Part shown: positions 20,576-30,498 of the stretch, in pieces
How the letters are laid out: the number at the start of each line of letters is the position of its first letter
Numbering within the stretch: position 1 is the first letter of the stretch
DNA from: Cellulophaga sp. HaHaR_3_176
Lineage (GTDB): Bacteria > Bacteroidota > Bacteroidia > Flavobacteriales > Flavobacteriaceae
Reading direction: 5' to 3'
Length of the DNA: 64,000 nucleotides
Assembly (NCBI RefSeq): GCF_019021925.1
Contig: NZ_CP058990.1
Location: 1,604,001-1,668,000, forward strand
Program-made: the position numbers and the translations under genes
Notes under the pieces: model-generated
Told to the model about the DNA's origin: nothing
Seen by the model: the letters and a program-made list of their open reading frames with translations, nothing else
Databases searched by the model: none

Positions 20576-21175
20576 TTATGATAAGTTAGAACTTATAAGT
20601 TTTAAAAACTCATTTCTAGTTTCTTGCTTTTCAAATTGACCTCTAAAACCAGATGTCGTAGTAACCGAATTTTGTTTTTGAACACCACGCATCATCATAC
20701 ACATATGAGATGCTTCAATTACAACTGCAACTCCCTTAGGTTTTAAGGTATCGTTTAAACATTCTAAAATATCATGAGTTAAACGCTCTTGAACCTGTAA
20801 TCTTCTAGCAAAAACATCCACAACACGTGGTATTTTACTTAAACCTACAATATGTCCATTTGGTATATAGGCAATATGTGCTTTCCCGAAAAAAGGTAAC
20901 ATATGATGCTCGCAAAGTGAATATAATTCGATATCTTTTATGATAACCATATCATCATAATCTTCTTTAAACATAGCTCCTTTTAGTATTTCCACAGGAT
21001 CTTGTTTATAACCTTGTGTTAAAAAAAGCATTGCTTTAGATGCTCTTTCTGGAGTTTTCATTAAACCTTCACGACTTACATCTTCTCCTATCTCAGACAA
21101 TATAGCAGAATAGTTTTGTTTAACCTCATCTCTAATTTCTAAATCGTATTCTTCTAAATTTCTATATAGAGCCAT
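20576..21175 (-). CDS. folE: GTP cyclohydrolase I
   Basis: Converts GTP to dihydroneopterin triphosphate, the first step of folate and pterin synthesis. The 199-residue protein has the catalytic core [20 protein letters not shown] near 86-105 (Zn ligands Cys and His), [16 protein letters not shown] near 117-132, and the third Zn ligand in [15 protein letters not shown] near 155-169. Length is usual for FolE-I. Confidence 0.97.
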   Translation of the reverse strand: MALYRNLEEYDLEIRDEVKQNYSAILSEIGEDVSREGLMKTPERASKAMLFLTQGYKQDPVEILKGAMFKEDYDDMVIIKDIELYSLCEHHMLPFFGKAHIAYIPNGHIVGLSKIPRVVDVFARRLQVQERLTHDILECLNDTLKPKGVAVVIEASHMCMMMRGVQKQNSVTTTSGFRGQFEKQETRNEFLKLISSNLS

Positions 21176-21229
21176 CTTATATAATATATTTTTAATAATT
21201 CTGTTTACTCAATTATAACAATTATTAAA

Positions 21230-21262
21230 CAAAAATAAACAACTAAGTAATTAAAAGACAAA
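21230..21262 (-). promoter_or_regulatory. Promoter of folE
   Basis: Minus strand TTTG (21262-21259), 21 bases, TATTTTTG (21237-21230): a consensus Bacteroidota promoter about 55 bases upstream of folE. The region is very AT-rich, so a chance match is possible. Confidence 0.5.
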
Positions 21263-21429
21263 TTTAAGCTTTAAAAATTTTATAGTGCTATAAGAATATT
21301 TTATACCCTTTTAAACCTCACTACAACTTCTTTAAACAACACAAAAAACTTTGTCTTGCAATGCTGTATTAATTTAATGTTTTGCCATGTCTTATCTAAT
21401 GTGTACTTTCATATTTTTAATTGATTTTG

Positions 21430-22098
21430 ATGATAAAAGCGGAAAACATTCAAAAATACTATAGTAATTTAAAAGTCCTTAAAGGAGTAAATTTACATAT
21501 TGCAAAAGGAGAAATTGTTTCTATTGTAGGGCCTTCTGGAGCAGGAAAAACTACCCTTTTACAAATATTAGGTACACTTGATATTCAATCAAATAAAAGA
21601 GACAGCAAGCTACTTATAAAAGACACTGATATTACTTTACTTTCTGAGAAAGAATTAGCTAAATTTAGAAATGAGAATATTGGATTTATTTTTCAATTTC
21701 ATCAATTATTACCTGAATTTACGGCTTTAGAGAATGTTTGCATCCCAGCATTTATAAAAAAAACTTCAAAAGCTGAAGCTGAAAAAAGGGCTAAAGAATT
21801 ATTAGATTTTTTGGGGTTATCACAAAGGTATAATCATAAACCAAGTGAACTATCTGGTGGTGAGCAACAACGTGTTGCTGTTGCAAGAGCTTTAGTAAAT
21901 AACCCTGCTGTAATTTTTGCAGATGAACCAAGTGGTAATTTAGATTCAGAAAGTGCTGATAACCTTCATAAGTTATTTTTTAAATTAAGAGATGAGTTTG
22001 GTCAAACTTTTGTAATTGTCACTCACAATGAAGAATTAGCTGAAATGGCTGACCGCAAGCTCACAATTGTAGATGGTTTAATGGCTAATATTTCATGA
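21430..22098 (+). CDS. ABC transporter ATPase, LolD-like
   Basis: A 222-residue ATPase of the LolD/MacB type. The ATG at 21430 starts [20 protein letters not shown]; a TTG three codons upstream is less likely. Walker A is [12 protein letters not shown] near 36-47, the Q-loop [10 protein letters not shown] near 91, the signature [15 protein letters not shown] near 143-157 and Walker [13 protein letters not shown]. LolD releases lipoproteins from the inner membrane together with LolC/E, but no permease is encoded here, so the lipoprotein role is inferred. It overlaps the next gene by four bases (ATGA). Confidence 0.88.
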   Translation: MIKAENIQKYYSNLKVLKGVNLHIAKGEIVSIVGPSGAGKTTLLQILGTLDIQSNKRDSKLLIKDTDITLLSEKELAKFRNENIGFIFQFHQLLPEFTALENVCIPAFIKKTSKAEAEKRAKELLDFLGLSQRYNHKPSELSGGEQQRVAVARALVNNPAVIFADEPSGNLDSESADNLHKLFFKLRDEFGQTFVIVTHNEELAEMADRKLTIVDGLMANIS

Positions 22099-22649
22099 AA
22101 AAAGAATTAATAGCCTTCCTTAAAAAACCAATTTATACTACATATACAAACCTATCTCTTCAAGAGAAAAAAAGTATTTTTATAAAACTTTTGGTTCTTG
22201 CGATTACCTTTAGTTTTGGCTTAGGAATAGTAATAGGCATTTTTACAACTATTTTTAATATTGATGTTGGTAAGCATGGTATTGATCAGCTATTAGAGAA
22301 GTACAATGTTTATACTATTTTTTTATTAGCCGTAATTGGTGCTCCAATTATTGAAGAGCTTGTTTTTAGAGGTCCATTAGTATTTTTTAAAAACTCACCA
22401 TACTTCAATTATATTTTTTACTTTTCAGCCTTATTATTTGGAGCTGTACATATCTCAAATTTCGAAACATTTAACGAATACCTTTGGCTCTGCCCTATTT
22501 TAGTAGCTCCGCAAATAGCAGCGGGTTTCTTTTTAGGTTTTATAAGAGTAAAACTAAATCTTGGATGGTCTATGCTTTTACATGCTGGCCATAACGGTAT
22601 ATTGCTTTCTCCACTACTTTTATACAAAATTATCGAACAACTAAGTTAA
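22095..22649 (+). CDS. CPBP-family intramembrane protease
   Basis: A 184-residue membrane protein of the CAAX/bacteriocin-processing (CPBP) family. It has four or five helices and the family motifs [12 protein letters not shown] (near 91-102, with the EE-xxx-R glutamates), FGAVHISNF (near 115) and [11 protein letters not shown] near the end. The start overlaps the ABC ATPase stop, so translation is coupled. The substrate is unknown. Confidence 0.85.
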   Translation: MKKELIAFLKKPIYTTYTNLSLQEKKSIFIKLLVLAITFSFGLGIVIGIFTTIFNIDVGKHGIDQLLEKYNVYTIFLLAVIGAPIIEELVFRGPLVFFKNSPYFNYIFYFSALLFGAVHISNFETFNEYLWLCPILVAPQIAAGFFLGFIRVKLNLGWSMLLHAGHNGILLSPLLLYKIIEQLS

Positions 22650-22660
22650 CACACTGTATA

Positions 22661-23425
22661 ATGACAAAAGAAGAATTAAAAACCTTTCTTGATAGTAAAG
22701 TAGAACAATACAATCATCCTACATTTTTAGATACTGACCCCATACAAATACCTCATCGTTTTACTCGTAAAGAAGATGTTGAAATAAGTGCTTTTTTAAC
22801 CGCTACTATTGCCTGGGGAAACAGAAAAAGCATTATCAATAACTCTAAAAAAATGATGCAACTTTTAGATGAATCTCCTTTCGATTTTGTAATGAATCAT
22901 TCTGAAGATGATTTGGCTCGATTTGATGAGTTTGTTCATAGAACTTTTAATGGAGAAGATTTAAAATTTTTCATAAAAAGTCTTCAAAATATTTACAAAA
23001 ACCATAATGGCTTAGAGGCTGTTTTTAAAAGCGGAATTGATAATAATTCGCTGCAACCAGCTATATCTAACTTCAAAAAAATATTCTTTAGTATTCCGCA
23101 TCCTACCAGAACAACAAAACATGTATCAGACCCTTTAAAAGGTTCTGCTGCAAAAAGAATTAATATGTTTTTACGTTGGATGGTGAGAGATAATGCAACA
23201 GGTGTTGACTTTGGTATTTGGAAAACAATACCAACAGCTTATTTATCTTGCCCCTTAGATGTACACTCTGGTAATGTTGCTAGAAAATTAAAACTTTTAA
23301 CTCGTAAACAGAATGATGCAAAAGCTTTAGCTGAATTAGATAAAAACTTACGTAAACTAGATGCTATTGATCCGGTTAAATATGATTTTGCTTTGTTTGG
23401 GTTAGGTGTCTTTGAAAAATTTTAA
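22661..23425 (+). CDS. TIGR02757 (DUF2400) family protein
   Basis: A 254-residue cytoplasmic protein. Segments ATIAWGNRKSIINNSKKMM near 48-66, RTFNGEDLKFFIKSLQNIY near 92-110, KGSAAKRINMFLRWMVR near 158-174 and PLDVHSGNVARKLKLLTRKQ near 197-216 match the TIGR02757 family as I know it, whose helix-rich fold and Lys/Asp placement recall HhH-type DNA glycosylases, though no activity is established. It follows the CPBP gene by 11 bases in an apparent three-gene operon. Confidence 0.85.
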   Translation: MTKEELKTFLDSKVEQYNHPTFLDTDPIQIPHRFTRKEDVEISAFLTATIAWGNRKSIINNSKKMMQLLDESPFDFVMNHSEDDLARFDEFVHRTFNGEDLKFFIKSLQNIYKNHNGLEAVFKSGIDNNSLQPAISNFKKIFFSIPHPTRTTKHVSDPLKGSAAKRINMFLRWMVRDNATGVDFGIWKTIPTAYLSCPLDVHSGNVARKLKLLTRKQNDAKALAELDKNLRKLDAIDPVKYDFALFGLGVFEKF

Positions 23426-23427
23426 AT

Positions 23428-23457
23428 TAGTATTCCCATTTTTACATAGGAATACTA
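23428..23457. terminator. Hairpin between convergent genes
   Basis: TAGTATTCC and GGAATACTA form a 9-bp stem with a 12-base loop just after the DUF2400 stop. No long T-run follows, so termination is less certain. Confidence 0.55.
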
Positions 23458-23467
23458 GTTATTTTAT

Positions 23468-25273
23468 TTAATATGTTTTTACAGTAACATCCGTCAATGT
23501 TTCCATAAAAGCAACCAATGCTTGCTGTTCTTTATCTGTTAAATTTAACATATCAAAAGGTAGTGTTTGGTGAGCTACATCAAAACCTAAACCTGCACCA
23601 CCTCCTTTATTGTAAAAATCGACAACCTCATCTAACGTGTTATATGCACCATTATGCATATAAGGTGCTGTTAGTGCTACATTACGTACTGTTGGCGTTT
23701 TAAACATGCCTTTATGCAAAGGTTCGTTATACATCGAATAAAAACCTGTATCTGAATCTAACTCTTTATTAGCTGCTGTTTTTGCAACACCAATAACCTC
23801 TTTCTCTGTTTCTGTAAAAAAAGGAGGTACTGTCCCATTTGTTAATGGCATAAAATGACATGTAGCGCAAAGTGCTTTTCCCATAAAAAGGTTTAAACCA
23901 TCTTTCTCTTCTTGTGTATAGGTTTCTTCTTCTGCTCGTATATTTTTATCAAACTTAGAATTAAAACTTTTTAATGTGGATACATACGCTGATATTGCTC
24001 GAATAATTTCAACATTCTTAGTGGGTATCTTGCCAAAAGCATCTTTAAATAATGTATGATAAGAACTGTCTTTCAATATTTCTGTAGAAAATTGATGTAC
24101 ACTAGAATCAAACTCTTTATCGTTAGAAAAAACTGCTGAAATCTGATCATCTAACGTTGGTGATCTACCATCCCAGAAAAAAGCTTTTTGATAAATTGAA
24201 TTTAAAAGTGTTGGCGAGTTTCTTTCTAGTGGGTTATTATTATTGTCTTTATTAACTTTTAAACCATCTGCATAGCCTTTATTTGGATCGTGACAGGTTA
24301 TGCACGCCATTTTCTTATTCAGAGATAAGTTTTTATCTTCAAATAATTTTTCACCTAATGCTATTTCCGCCTTTGAAGGATTTCTATTTACTACAGGTAA
24401 AAAATGATTTGTATTAAATGTATTAGGTTCAAAAAAAGTAGGCGCATCAAAGTTAAAAACCTTATTATCTATTCCTTCCCACAAACCACTTTCTTTTCTA
24501 ACCGCTACCCAGTTTCTTGTTATTGGATTAAAATAGTCTCTTATAAAAGTATATCTATCAAAAGAATCAAAATCAGGATTCGCTTTTATATAAGTCACGG
24601 CCCTATTTATGTTTTCTATTAATTGATTGTTTAATTCTAAATTTTCTTTAATAATACTTGATTGAATCGTAAGCTCATAAATTTCTTTTAAACTGATTAA
24701 AGAAACTGCACTTTCATTAATTCCGAAATGACTAACTGGTGTATCAAAGCCAGATATACTATGACTTACAATACGCAACAACTGTTCGTGTGTTGCTATA
24801 AAAAAACGTTGTGCATTTAATGGCCTTTTGACCATATATTTTTGAAGATTTTGCAATAAACCTTTTGTAATATTTAGCTCTGCCAAATATATATTCTCAT
24901 CCTCTCCATCAAATATGCTTTCTTCTATTTTCTGCAAGCCATAAGGCATAAGTACTTTACCCGTATCTTCGGCGTAAATAGGTAATGCTGGGCCATTAAT
25001 TCTGTGCCCAACACTCGGTTTTAAATACGATACAAAAGGTTCTGCTTTTTTAAATGAAAGTCTAAGTTTTTTAAACACCAGTTTGGATGCTTCCGTATTG
25101 GTTTTGAGTAAAATAAGAGAATCTATTTCTATTATTGCTTGGGTAATATTTTTTAAATAATACTCATGTGCCAAACTAAAATCAACCGTATTTATAGGAA
25201 TCAATTTTTCGGGTTCTTGTTTGCATCCGATCAAACAAAATAATAAGACAAAACTCCATATATATTTTAACAT
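23468..25273 (-). CDS. Di-haem cytochrome c peroxidase-like lipoprotein
   Basis: A 601-residue lipoprotein (lipobox LIGC at 14-17). The C-terminal half is a MauG/CcpA-type di-haem peroxidase: haem sites CITCH at 324-328 and CATCH at 469-473, FFWDGRSPTL near 365, and FKTPTVRNVALTAPYMHNG near 524-542. The N-terminal 280 residues are helical and unlike classic CcpA; I do not recognise the domain. Expected to act in the periplasm, reducing peroxide or oxidising a partner. It lies 70 bases behind a PhoX-like gene, with a hairpin between. Confidence 0.85.
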   Translation of the reverse strand: MLKYIWSFVLLFCLIGCKQEPEKLIPINTVDFSLAHEYYLKNITQAIIEIDSLILLKTNTEASKLVFKKLRLSFKKAEPFVSYLKPSVGHRINGPALPIYAEDTGKVLMPYGLQKIEESIFDGEDENIYLAELNITKGLLQNLQKYMVKRPLNAQRFFIATHEQLLRIVSHSISGFDTPVSHFGINESAVSLISLKEIYELTIQSSIIKENLELNNQLIENINRAVTYIKANPDFDSFDRYTFIRDYFNPITRNWVAVRKESGLWEGIDNKVFNFDAPTFFEPNTFNTNHFLPVVNRNPSKAEIALGEKLFEDKNLSLNKKMACITCHDPNKGYADGLKVNKDNNNNPLERNSPTLLNSIYQKAFFWDGRSPTLDDQISAVFSNDKEFDSSVHQFSTEILKDSSYHTLFKDAFGKIPTKNVEIIRAISAYVSTLKSFNSKFDKNIRAEEETYTQEEKDGLNLFMGKALCATCHFMPLTNGTVPPFFTETEKEVIGVAKTAANKELDSDTGFYSMYNEPLHKGMFKTPTVRNVALTAPYMHNGAYNTLDEVVDFYNKGGGAGLGFDVAHQTLPFDMLNLTDKEQQALVAFMETLTDVTVKTY

Positions 25274-25298
25274 AAAATGCTTTTTTTTAAAACAAAGA

Positions 25299-25323
25299 AA
25301 ACCTCCAACAATGTTGGAGGTTC
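25299..25323 (-). terminator. Hairpin between PhoX-like and peroxidase genes
   Basis: ACCTCCAACA and TGTTGGAGGT form a perfect 10-bp stem (25301-25321). On the minus strand it is followed by TTTTCTTTG, so it is a terminator or partial attenuator after the PhoX-like gene. Confidence 0.7.
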
Positions 25324-25342
25324 TCAGTAACTAATTATAATT

Positions 25343-26875
25343 TTATCTAGGTAAACCTTTTAATAATACAATTTGCCCACCTTGGTTATGTGGTAAACCA
25401 TCTACTACAAAAGAATCACTTTGCCAGTAGTGTGGTTGTAAGTTTAGCATAAATGTATCTGGCTCTCCTATTTTATCAGAAATATCAATTAAAGCTCCAA
25501 ACTCACCACTAAAACCTGTACTTCCGTTAGGATTTAAATCTTGACGAATAACTAACTCCAAAACTACTTTAGAATTATCACCATTCAAATTTGTTTGATA
25601 AATATATGCTGCATGACCTCTATCGAAAGAGTTTGGGTCTTCTTGGTAGTATACAAAGTTCTCCGTTACACATATATTATCTGGGCTTTGTAATAATGCA
25701 TTATTTCCGTCCGCATTATTTGTATCTGTATTACCGCTGACTATCTGAGTTAATTTACCTGTTAATGGAGAGTCCTGATCTAACTCTAATTTATAAACTG
25801 TACCCCAATCGTTATATGTACCTGCACCTGGCCCTCTACCTGTTACAGCAAAAAATACATTTCTTCCATTAGCATCAGAACCTTTTTGGTAATCAAGATC
25901 TTCAACTCTCATAAAACCTGAAGCTTGAACCGCAACACAAGCATCTTCCATTTCATCTTTGGTCATTGCTGCACCGTTTTCGATTTCAACAAATTCAACA
26001 TCGTAAGAAACTTTAATATCCAAATTTCCTTCATTATAAATAGTACCAGCGGTAACATCTTCTAAACCACCTGCACCATCAGAAACTTGCTTAAAGCGTA
26101 ACACATAAATTTTACCATCTGTTAAGTCTGCATCTCCATTTTCTGAATAGTATAAAGATACTTGCCCTTCAGAATAGCTAGAGTCATCATCACCACCAAT
26201 AATAACCGTTTTGCCTGTATATGCATCTTTTGGTAATGGTACTGCATTTTCCCAAGAGAATTCTCCCAAAGCATCTAAACCAAAATCAGCCGTTGGCGTT
26301 GGCGTAGCTATATAAGGGTCAATAGCTTTTACATCGTAATTAATACTTTCAGAAGCAGATAAGAAAATATCTTGTGTTCCACCATGTATAGCGGCTTCCC
26401 ACATTGTACCAGAACATTGGCGAGCTTCATCAGCAACGGCATCTGTTAGTAACCAATCTCCACCTGTTGGGTTCATATTAGCATCAAAACGAATTCTAGA
26501 AACAGCATGATCATCTTCTGCATTTACTACATAAATGTAACCGTCTCCATCTTTTAAGAAACCAGCACCATCTTGTGCGCCTAATAATTTGAATCCATCA
26601 GCAAGTTCATCAGTAGAACTTATTAAAGAATATGCCTTTACAAAGTTAAATTGAGATTGTATTGCTACTAAAGGTTCTAGTGACGATTTGTTTTCGAAAA
26701 TTGTTTGTGAAGGTGTAAAATCATCTCCATCTTCACCATTTTCTCCGTTAGTTCCATCTTTTCCATCAACACCGTTTATTCCATCAATACCATCTTCAGG
26801 ATTACAGCTGTTAAAAGTTACACCCATTGCTGAAAGCAACAAGGCGCTAAATACTAGTTTTTTTAAAGTTTTCAT
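25343..26875 (-). CDS. PhoX-like (DUF839) lipoprotein with collagen-like linker
   Basis: A 510-residue lipoprotein with lipobox NSC at 22-24. Directly after it come eight Gly-X-Y triplets (GID GIN GVD GKD GTN GEN GED GDD), a collagen-like spacer that would hold the domain off the membrane. The rest resembles beta-propeller phosphatases of the PhoX/DUF839 type: DGDGYIYVVNAEDDHAVSR near 108-126, EDLDYQKGSDANGRNVFFA near 325-343 and LLQSPDNICVTENFVYYQED near 402-421. Phosphatase activity is inferred only. Peroxidase gene downstream. Confidence 0.7.
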   Translation of the reverse strand: MKTLKKLVFSALLLSAMGVTFNSCNPEDGIDGINGVDGKDGTNGENGEDGDDFTPSQTIFENKSSLEPLVAIQSQFNFVKAYSLISSTDELADGFKLLGAQDGAGFLKDGDGYIYVVNAEDDHAVSRIRFDANMNPTGGDWLLTDAVADEARQCSGTMWEAAIHGGTQDIFLSASESINYDVKAIDPYIATPTPTADFGLDALGEFSWENAVPLPKDAYTGKTVIIGGDDDSSYSEGQVSLYYSENGDADLTDGKIYVLRFKQVSDGAGGLEDVTAGTIYNEGNLDIKVSYDVEFVEIENGAAMTKDEMEDACVAVQASGFMRVEDLDYQKGSDANGRNVFFAVTGRGPGAGTYNDWGTVYKLELDQDSPLTGKLTQIVSGNTDTNNADGNNALLQSPDNICVTENFVYYQEDPNSFDRGHAAYIYQTNLNGDNSKVVLELVIRQDLNPNGSTGFSGEFGALIDISDKIGEPDTFMLNLQPHYWQSDSFVVDGLPHNQGGQIVLLKGLPR

Positions 26876-26906
26876 AATATAGTTTATTGGATATTTTTCT
26901 CGTGTC

Positions 26907-26914
26907 CAAAACTA
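26907..26914 (-). promoter_or_regulatory. Promoter -7 box of the PhoX-like gene
   Basis: TAGTTTTG on the minus strand matches TAnnTTTG exactly and lies 32 bases upstream of the start; the -33 region reads TTAAC instead of TTTG. Confidence 0.45.
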
Positions 26915-27067
26915 TTTAGAAACCTTTGAAGCTATGTTAACTCAGTATTTAGCTTTTATTACCTGTGTTTTATATAAATGTTAAGATGTTATGTAGGTGT
27001 TAGATTAAACACCCTTTAAGTTTTCTTTTATGTTAATTTAAAAATTAACAATTTGATATCCAAACTG

Positions 27068-28207
27068 TTATACTTTCACTAGTCCTAAACCACCTAAATC
27101 TAGATTTATTTTTTTATTCCCCTCAGCTATAGATTTGTAGATTGCTTCTATAATTATCAAATCTCTTTTACCCATTTCGCCAGGCGCAACATTTGGAGTG
27201 CCTTGCAAAATATGTTTAGAAAAATCATCCATTTGAAGTTTTTGTTGACTCTCGTGAGGAAATTTAATTTCATCTCCATTTGACGTTGCCCCACTCAATG
27301 GTCCATAATTGTTAGCTGGTTCTAATTTAAACCAACCTTTTGTACACGTGGCATGTAGGTTATTGGTGTTAGCATTATGAGAAGTGAATATGTTACCAAC
27401 TGCTCCTGAAGCAAATTCAAACTGTGCCGTAATCGTTTCATCTGTATCTTTAAAATAATCTGGTCTTGTACTAAACTCTTGCGCGGTAACATTAATTGGG
27501 TTTTCTCCTGTTCCATAAATTACACTCTGTACTGCATAAATTCCCATATTCATTAATGCACCACCACCTGATAATTTTTTATTTAATCTCCATTGATCTG
27601 GATTAGAAGTAGACGAGTACCCTGCATTTGCTGAAATATAATTTACACTACCAAATGTTTTTTCTTTTACAAATCTTTTTACTTCTTGTGTATAAGGTTC
27701 TGATTGTAGTCGATACCCTACACCTAGTTTCACACCTGCCTTGTTACAAGCGTCTAGTATTACATCACACTCTTTTACACTTATTGCCATAGGCTTTTCG
27801 CAAATTACATGTTTACCTGCCTTTGCTGCTCTTATACAAAAATCTGTATGCATAGCATTTGGTAATACCACGTATACAATATCTATAGCATCATTATCTT
27901 TAATAGCATCAAAATTATCATAATTGTAAATATTCTTTTTATCAATAGTATATTTTTCTGCCCAAATCTTTTCTTTTTCGGGAGTTCCTGTAACAATGCC
28001 TCTTAGCTCACAAAAATTTGTATCTAATAATGCTGGCGCTAATTGGTATGTACTATAAGAACCTAAGCCAACTAATGCTACACCTAGCTTTTTATTTTTA
28101 AAATCTGTTTTTTTACCATAAACTAATGGAGCAGCAGATAAAAGCATTGCACCTCCTAATCCTTTTGATAAAGTTGCATTAAATGATCTGCGTGACAATT
28201 TACTCAT
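27068..28207 (-). CDS. Gfo/Idh/MocA oxidoreductase, Tat-exported
   Basis: A 379-residue NAD(P)-dependent sugar-type oxidoreductase. The N-terminus MSKLSRRSFNATLSKG has the twin-arginine motif and a hydrophobic stretch up to about residue 30, predicting export by Tat with bound cofactor, as in glucose-fructose oxidoreductase. The Rossmann motif is GVALVGLGSYSTYQLAPALL near 42-61; HVICEKPMAISVKECD near 133-148 carries the family EKP motif; GGGALMNMGIYAVQSVIYGTG follows. The substrate is unknown. The 190 bases upstream of the PhoX-like gene separate the two genes. Confidence 0.88.
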   Translation of the reverse strand: MSKLSRRSFNATLSKGLGGAMLLSAAPLVYGKKTDFKNKKLGVALVGLGSYSTYQLAPALLDTNFCELRGIVTGTPEKEKIWAEKYTIDKKNIYNYDNFDAIKDNDAIDIVYVVLPNAMHTDFCIRAAKAGKHVICEKPMAISVKECDVILDACNKAGVKLGVGYRLQSEPYTQEVKRFVKEKTFGSVNYISANAGYSSTSNPDQWRLNKKLSGGGALMNMGIYAVQSVIYGTGENPINVTAQEFSTRPDYFKDTDETITAQFEFASGAVGNIFTSHNANTNNLHATCTKGWFKLEPANNYGPLSGATSNGDEIKFPHESQQKLQMDDFSKHILQGTPNVAPGEMGKRDLIIIEAIYKSIAEGNKKINLDLGGLGLVKV

Positions 28208-28321
28208 GGCCGTGTGCTTTAAAGTTAATAATTAAGCTATCTTTTGCTAAAATTAAAAAAATATTTTTTTGTTCAGCAAAATAAAATAATAGTAACTTGT
28301 CAGAATAGAAATTTTTATTTT

Positions 28322-28765
28322 ATGTTTTTTAAAACTTTAAACATTATTCATGTTTTTTTAGTCTTAGGTTTGGCTGCTTTAGGTGCTGCTTCTTTCTTTT
28401 TTGGAGTAGGCTTTGTCAATCAATTTTCGATGAGTGGTGACGTCTATATTTATATTATACCTACACTCGCTTTATTAGGTTATTTTACTAGTAATTATAT
28501 ATTTAGAAAACAACTTAGCACTATTGACAGAAAAGAATCATTGCAATCAAAACAAGCAAAATACCAATCTGCTGTTATTTTAAAATATGCTTTTATTGAA
28601 GGACCTGCATTGTTTGCTTTTATGCAATTTATGAATCAAGGTTATACTTTATACTTTACTATTGGAGCTTGTTTAACTATCTATTTAGCTAGTCTTAAAC
28701 CTAGTAAAAGCAAAGTTGTTGAAGAGTTACAATTAAATAATAAAGAACAAGAAGAATTAAAGTAA
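28322..28765 (+). CDS. Small conserved membrane protein
   Basis: The ATG at 28322 gives a 147-residue protein starting MFFKTLNIIHVFLVLG; an ATG at 28244 would add a basic stretch unlike the rest. There are four hydrophobic segments (about 7-28, 38-56, 80-100 and 104-120), then a charged tail SKSKVVEELQLNN. Such proteins are common in flavobacteria but no function is known to me. It ends 6 bases before the SGNH hydrolase gene. Confidence 0.65.
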   Translation: MFFKTLNIIHVFLVLGLAALGAASFFFGVGFVNQFSMSGDVYIYIIPTLALLGYFTSNYIFRKQLSTIDRKESLQSKQAKYQSAVILKYAFIEGPALFAFMQFMNQGYTLYFTIGACLTIYLASLKPSKSKVVEELQLNNKEQEELK

Positions 28766-28771
28766 CATATA

Positions 28772-29455
28772 ATGAAAAAGCTACTATTAAAACTATCTAC
28801 TTTTTTACTACTGACTACTAATACTATGCAAAGTCAAGACTGGCCTAATTTTAATAAGTTTAAAGATGCTAATACAAGAATAGGTGTACCTGCAGAAAAT
28901 GAAAATCGTGTCGTTTTTATGGGAAATTCTATTACTGAAGGGTGGATTAACTACGGAAATCCAGAGCTCTTTTCTAAAAATCCATATATTAACAGAGGAA
29001 TTAGCGGACAAACAACTCCACAAATGTTAGTGCGATTTAGAGCTGATGTTATTGCTTTAAAACCTAAAGCTGTGGTAATTTTAGCTGGTATTAATGATAT
29101 TGCTGAAAACACAGGGCCTACCACTCTACAAATGATACAAGACAACTTGGTTTCTATGGCTGAACTGGCAAAAGCAAACCAAATAAAAGTTATTCTATCT
29201 TCTATATTACCTGCAAATAAATTTAATTGGAATCCGAAAATTTACCCTGCAGATAAAGTTATTGAAATGAATATTTTTATAAAAAAATATGCTGAAGAAA
29301 ATGATTGTATTTATCTAGATTATTACACATCATTAGTTGATGATAAAAAAGGCATGAAAAAAGAATATTCTGATGATGGTGTACACCCCACAAAGGCAGG
29401 TTATGCTGTAATGACCTCTTTAGTAGAAAAAGCAATCGCAAAAGCCTTAAAATAA
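28772..29455 (+). CDS. SGNH/GDSL-family hydrolase
   Basis: A 227-residue exported esterase-type enzyme. Signal peptide about 1-21. Block I is VVFMGNSITEGW near 47-58 with the nucleophile Ser; block II NRGISGQTTPQM near 74-85 with the oxyanion Gly; block III ILAGINDIAEN near 103-113 with Asn; block V YSDDGVHPTKAGYAVM near 198-213 with the catalytic Asp and His. The family includes platelet-activating-factor acetylhydrolase-like and carbohydrate esterases; the substrate here cannot be told. Confidence 0.9.
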   Translation: MKKLLLKLSTFLLLTTNTMQSQDWPNFNKFKDANTRIGVPAENENRVVFMGNSITEGWINYGNPELFSKNPYINRGISGQTTPQMLVRFRADVIALKPKAVVILAGINDIAENTGPTTLQMIQDNLVSMAELAKANQIKVILSSILPANKFNWNPKIYPADKVIEMNIFIKKYAEENDCIYLDYYTSLVDDKKGMKKEYSDDGVHPTKAGYAVMTSLVEKAIAKALK

Positions 29456-29473
29456 CTAACTCAGATTGCAATA

Positions 29474-30481
29474 ATGCAAAATCCATTAGTAAGTATTGTT
29501 ATCCCTTTTAAAAATACAGAAACCTATATAACAGACTGTTTAGAATCGATTGAGAAGCAAACCTATGTAGATTTTGAGGTTTTAGCTGTCGATGATGGGT
29601 CTACAGATGATAGTAGAGCTATTACCAAATATTTCAGCACTAAAGATGCTCGTTTTAAGGTTTTTGAAAATACTGGAAAAGGAATTATTGATGCATTACA
29701 ACTCGCCTACTCCAAAGCTTCTGGAACATTTGTAACGAGAATGGATTCTGATGATATTATGATTCTCAATAAATTAGAAATAATGGTGAATTCTTTACTT
29801 GCAAATGGTAAAGGCCATATTGCTGTTGGGCAAGTAAACTATTTTTCTAAAGACGGAGTCAACGATGGTTATTTAAAATATGAAAAATGGTTAAATCAAT
29901 TAATAGAAAAAGGCACAAATTATTCTGAAATTTATAAAGAATGTGTAATTCCGTCTCCTTCATGGATGGCTTACACCAGCGATTTTGATGCTTGTGGTGG
30001 TTTCACACATAATACGTACCCCGAAGATTATGATTTAGCATTTCGATTTTACGAACATCAATTAAAGTGTATTCCGTGTACAGAAGTAGTACACCGTTGG
30101 AGAGATTATAGCACGAGAACGTCTAGGACAAGTGATCATTATGCCGAAAATCATTTTCTAGACTTAAAACTTGATTATTTTCTAAAACTTGATCATACCG
30201 CTACTTCTAATTTAATAGTTTGGGGAGCTGGTAAAAAGGGAAAGAAAATAGCAACGAAACTTATTGGTAAAAATATACCATTTACTTGGGTATGTGATAA
30301 TGAAAAAAAAATAGGGAAAGATATTTATGGCCTTCTAATGAAATCTTACTCCGTGATTGAAAACTTTACTGAAGTACAAATTATAATTACTGTAGCTAAT
30401 GAAGGTGATCAAAAATTCATAATCGATTACTTAAAGCAACATCATAAAACAGTAAATAAAGATTACTTTCTTTTCTGTTAA
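29474..30481 (+). CDS. Family 2 glycosyltransferase with C-terminal Rossmann-like domain
   Basis: A 335-residue protein. The first 230 residues are a GT-A family 2 glycosyltransferase: LVSIVIPFKNTETYITDCL at 4-22, VLAVDDGSTDDSRA near 35-48, FVTRMDSDDIMIL near 85-97 with the metal-binding DxD. The last 90 residues (NLIVWGAGKKGKKIATKLIG onward) form a nucleotide-binding-like fold seen at the end of some sugar and C-methyl transferases. The acceptor is unknown. It starts 18 bases after the hydrolase gene. Confidence 0.87.
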   Translation: MQNPLVSIVIPFKNTETYITDCLESIEKQTYVDFEVLAVDDGSTDDSRAITKYFSTKDARFKVFENTGKGIIDALQLAYSKASGTFVTRMDSDDIMILNKLEIMVNSLLANGKGHIAVGQVNYFSKDGVNDGYLKYEKWLNQLIEKGTNYSEIYKECVIPSPSWMAYTSDFDACGGFTHNTYPEDYDLAFRFYEHQLKCIPCTEVVHRWRDYSTRTSRTSDHYAENHFLDLKLDYFLKLDHTATSNLIVWGAGKKGKKIATKLIGKNIPFTWVCDNEKKIGKDIYGLLMKSYSVIENFTEVQIIITVANEGDQKFIIDYLKQHHKTVNKDYFLFC

Positions 30482-30498
30482 AATAATTTTAAAACACT

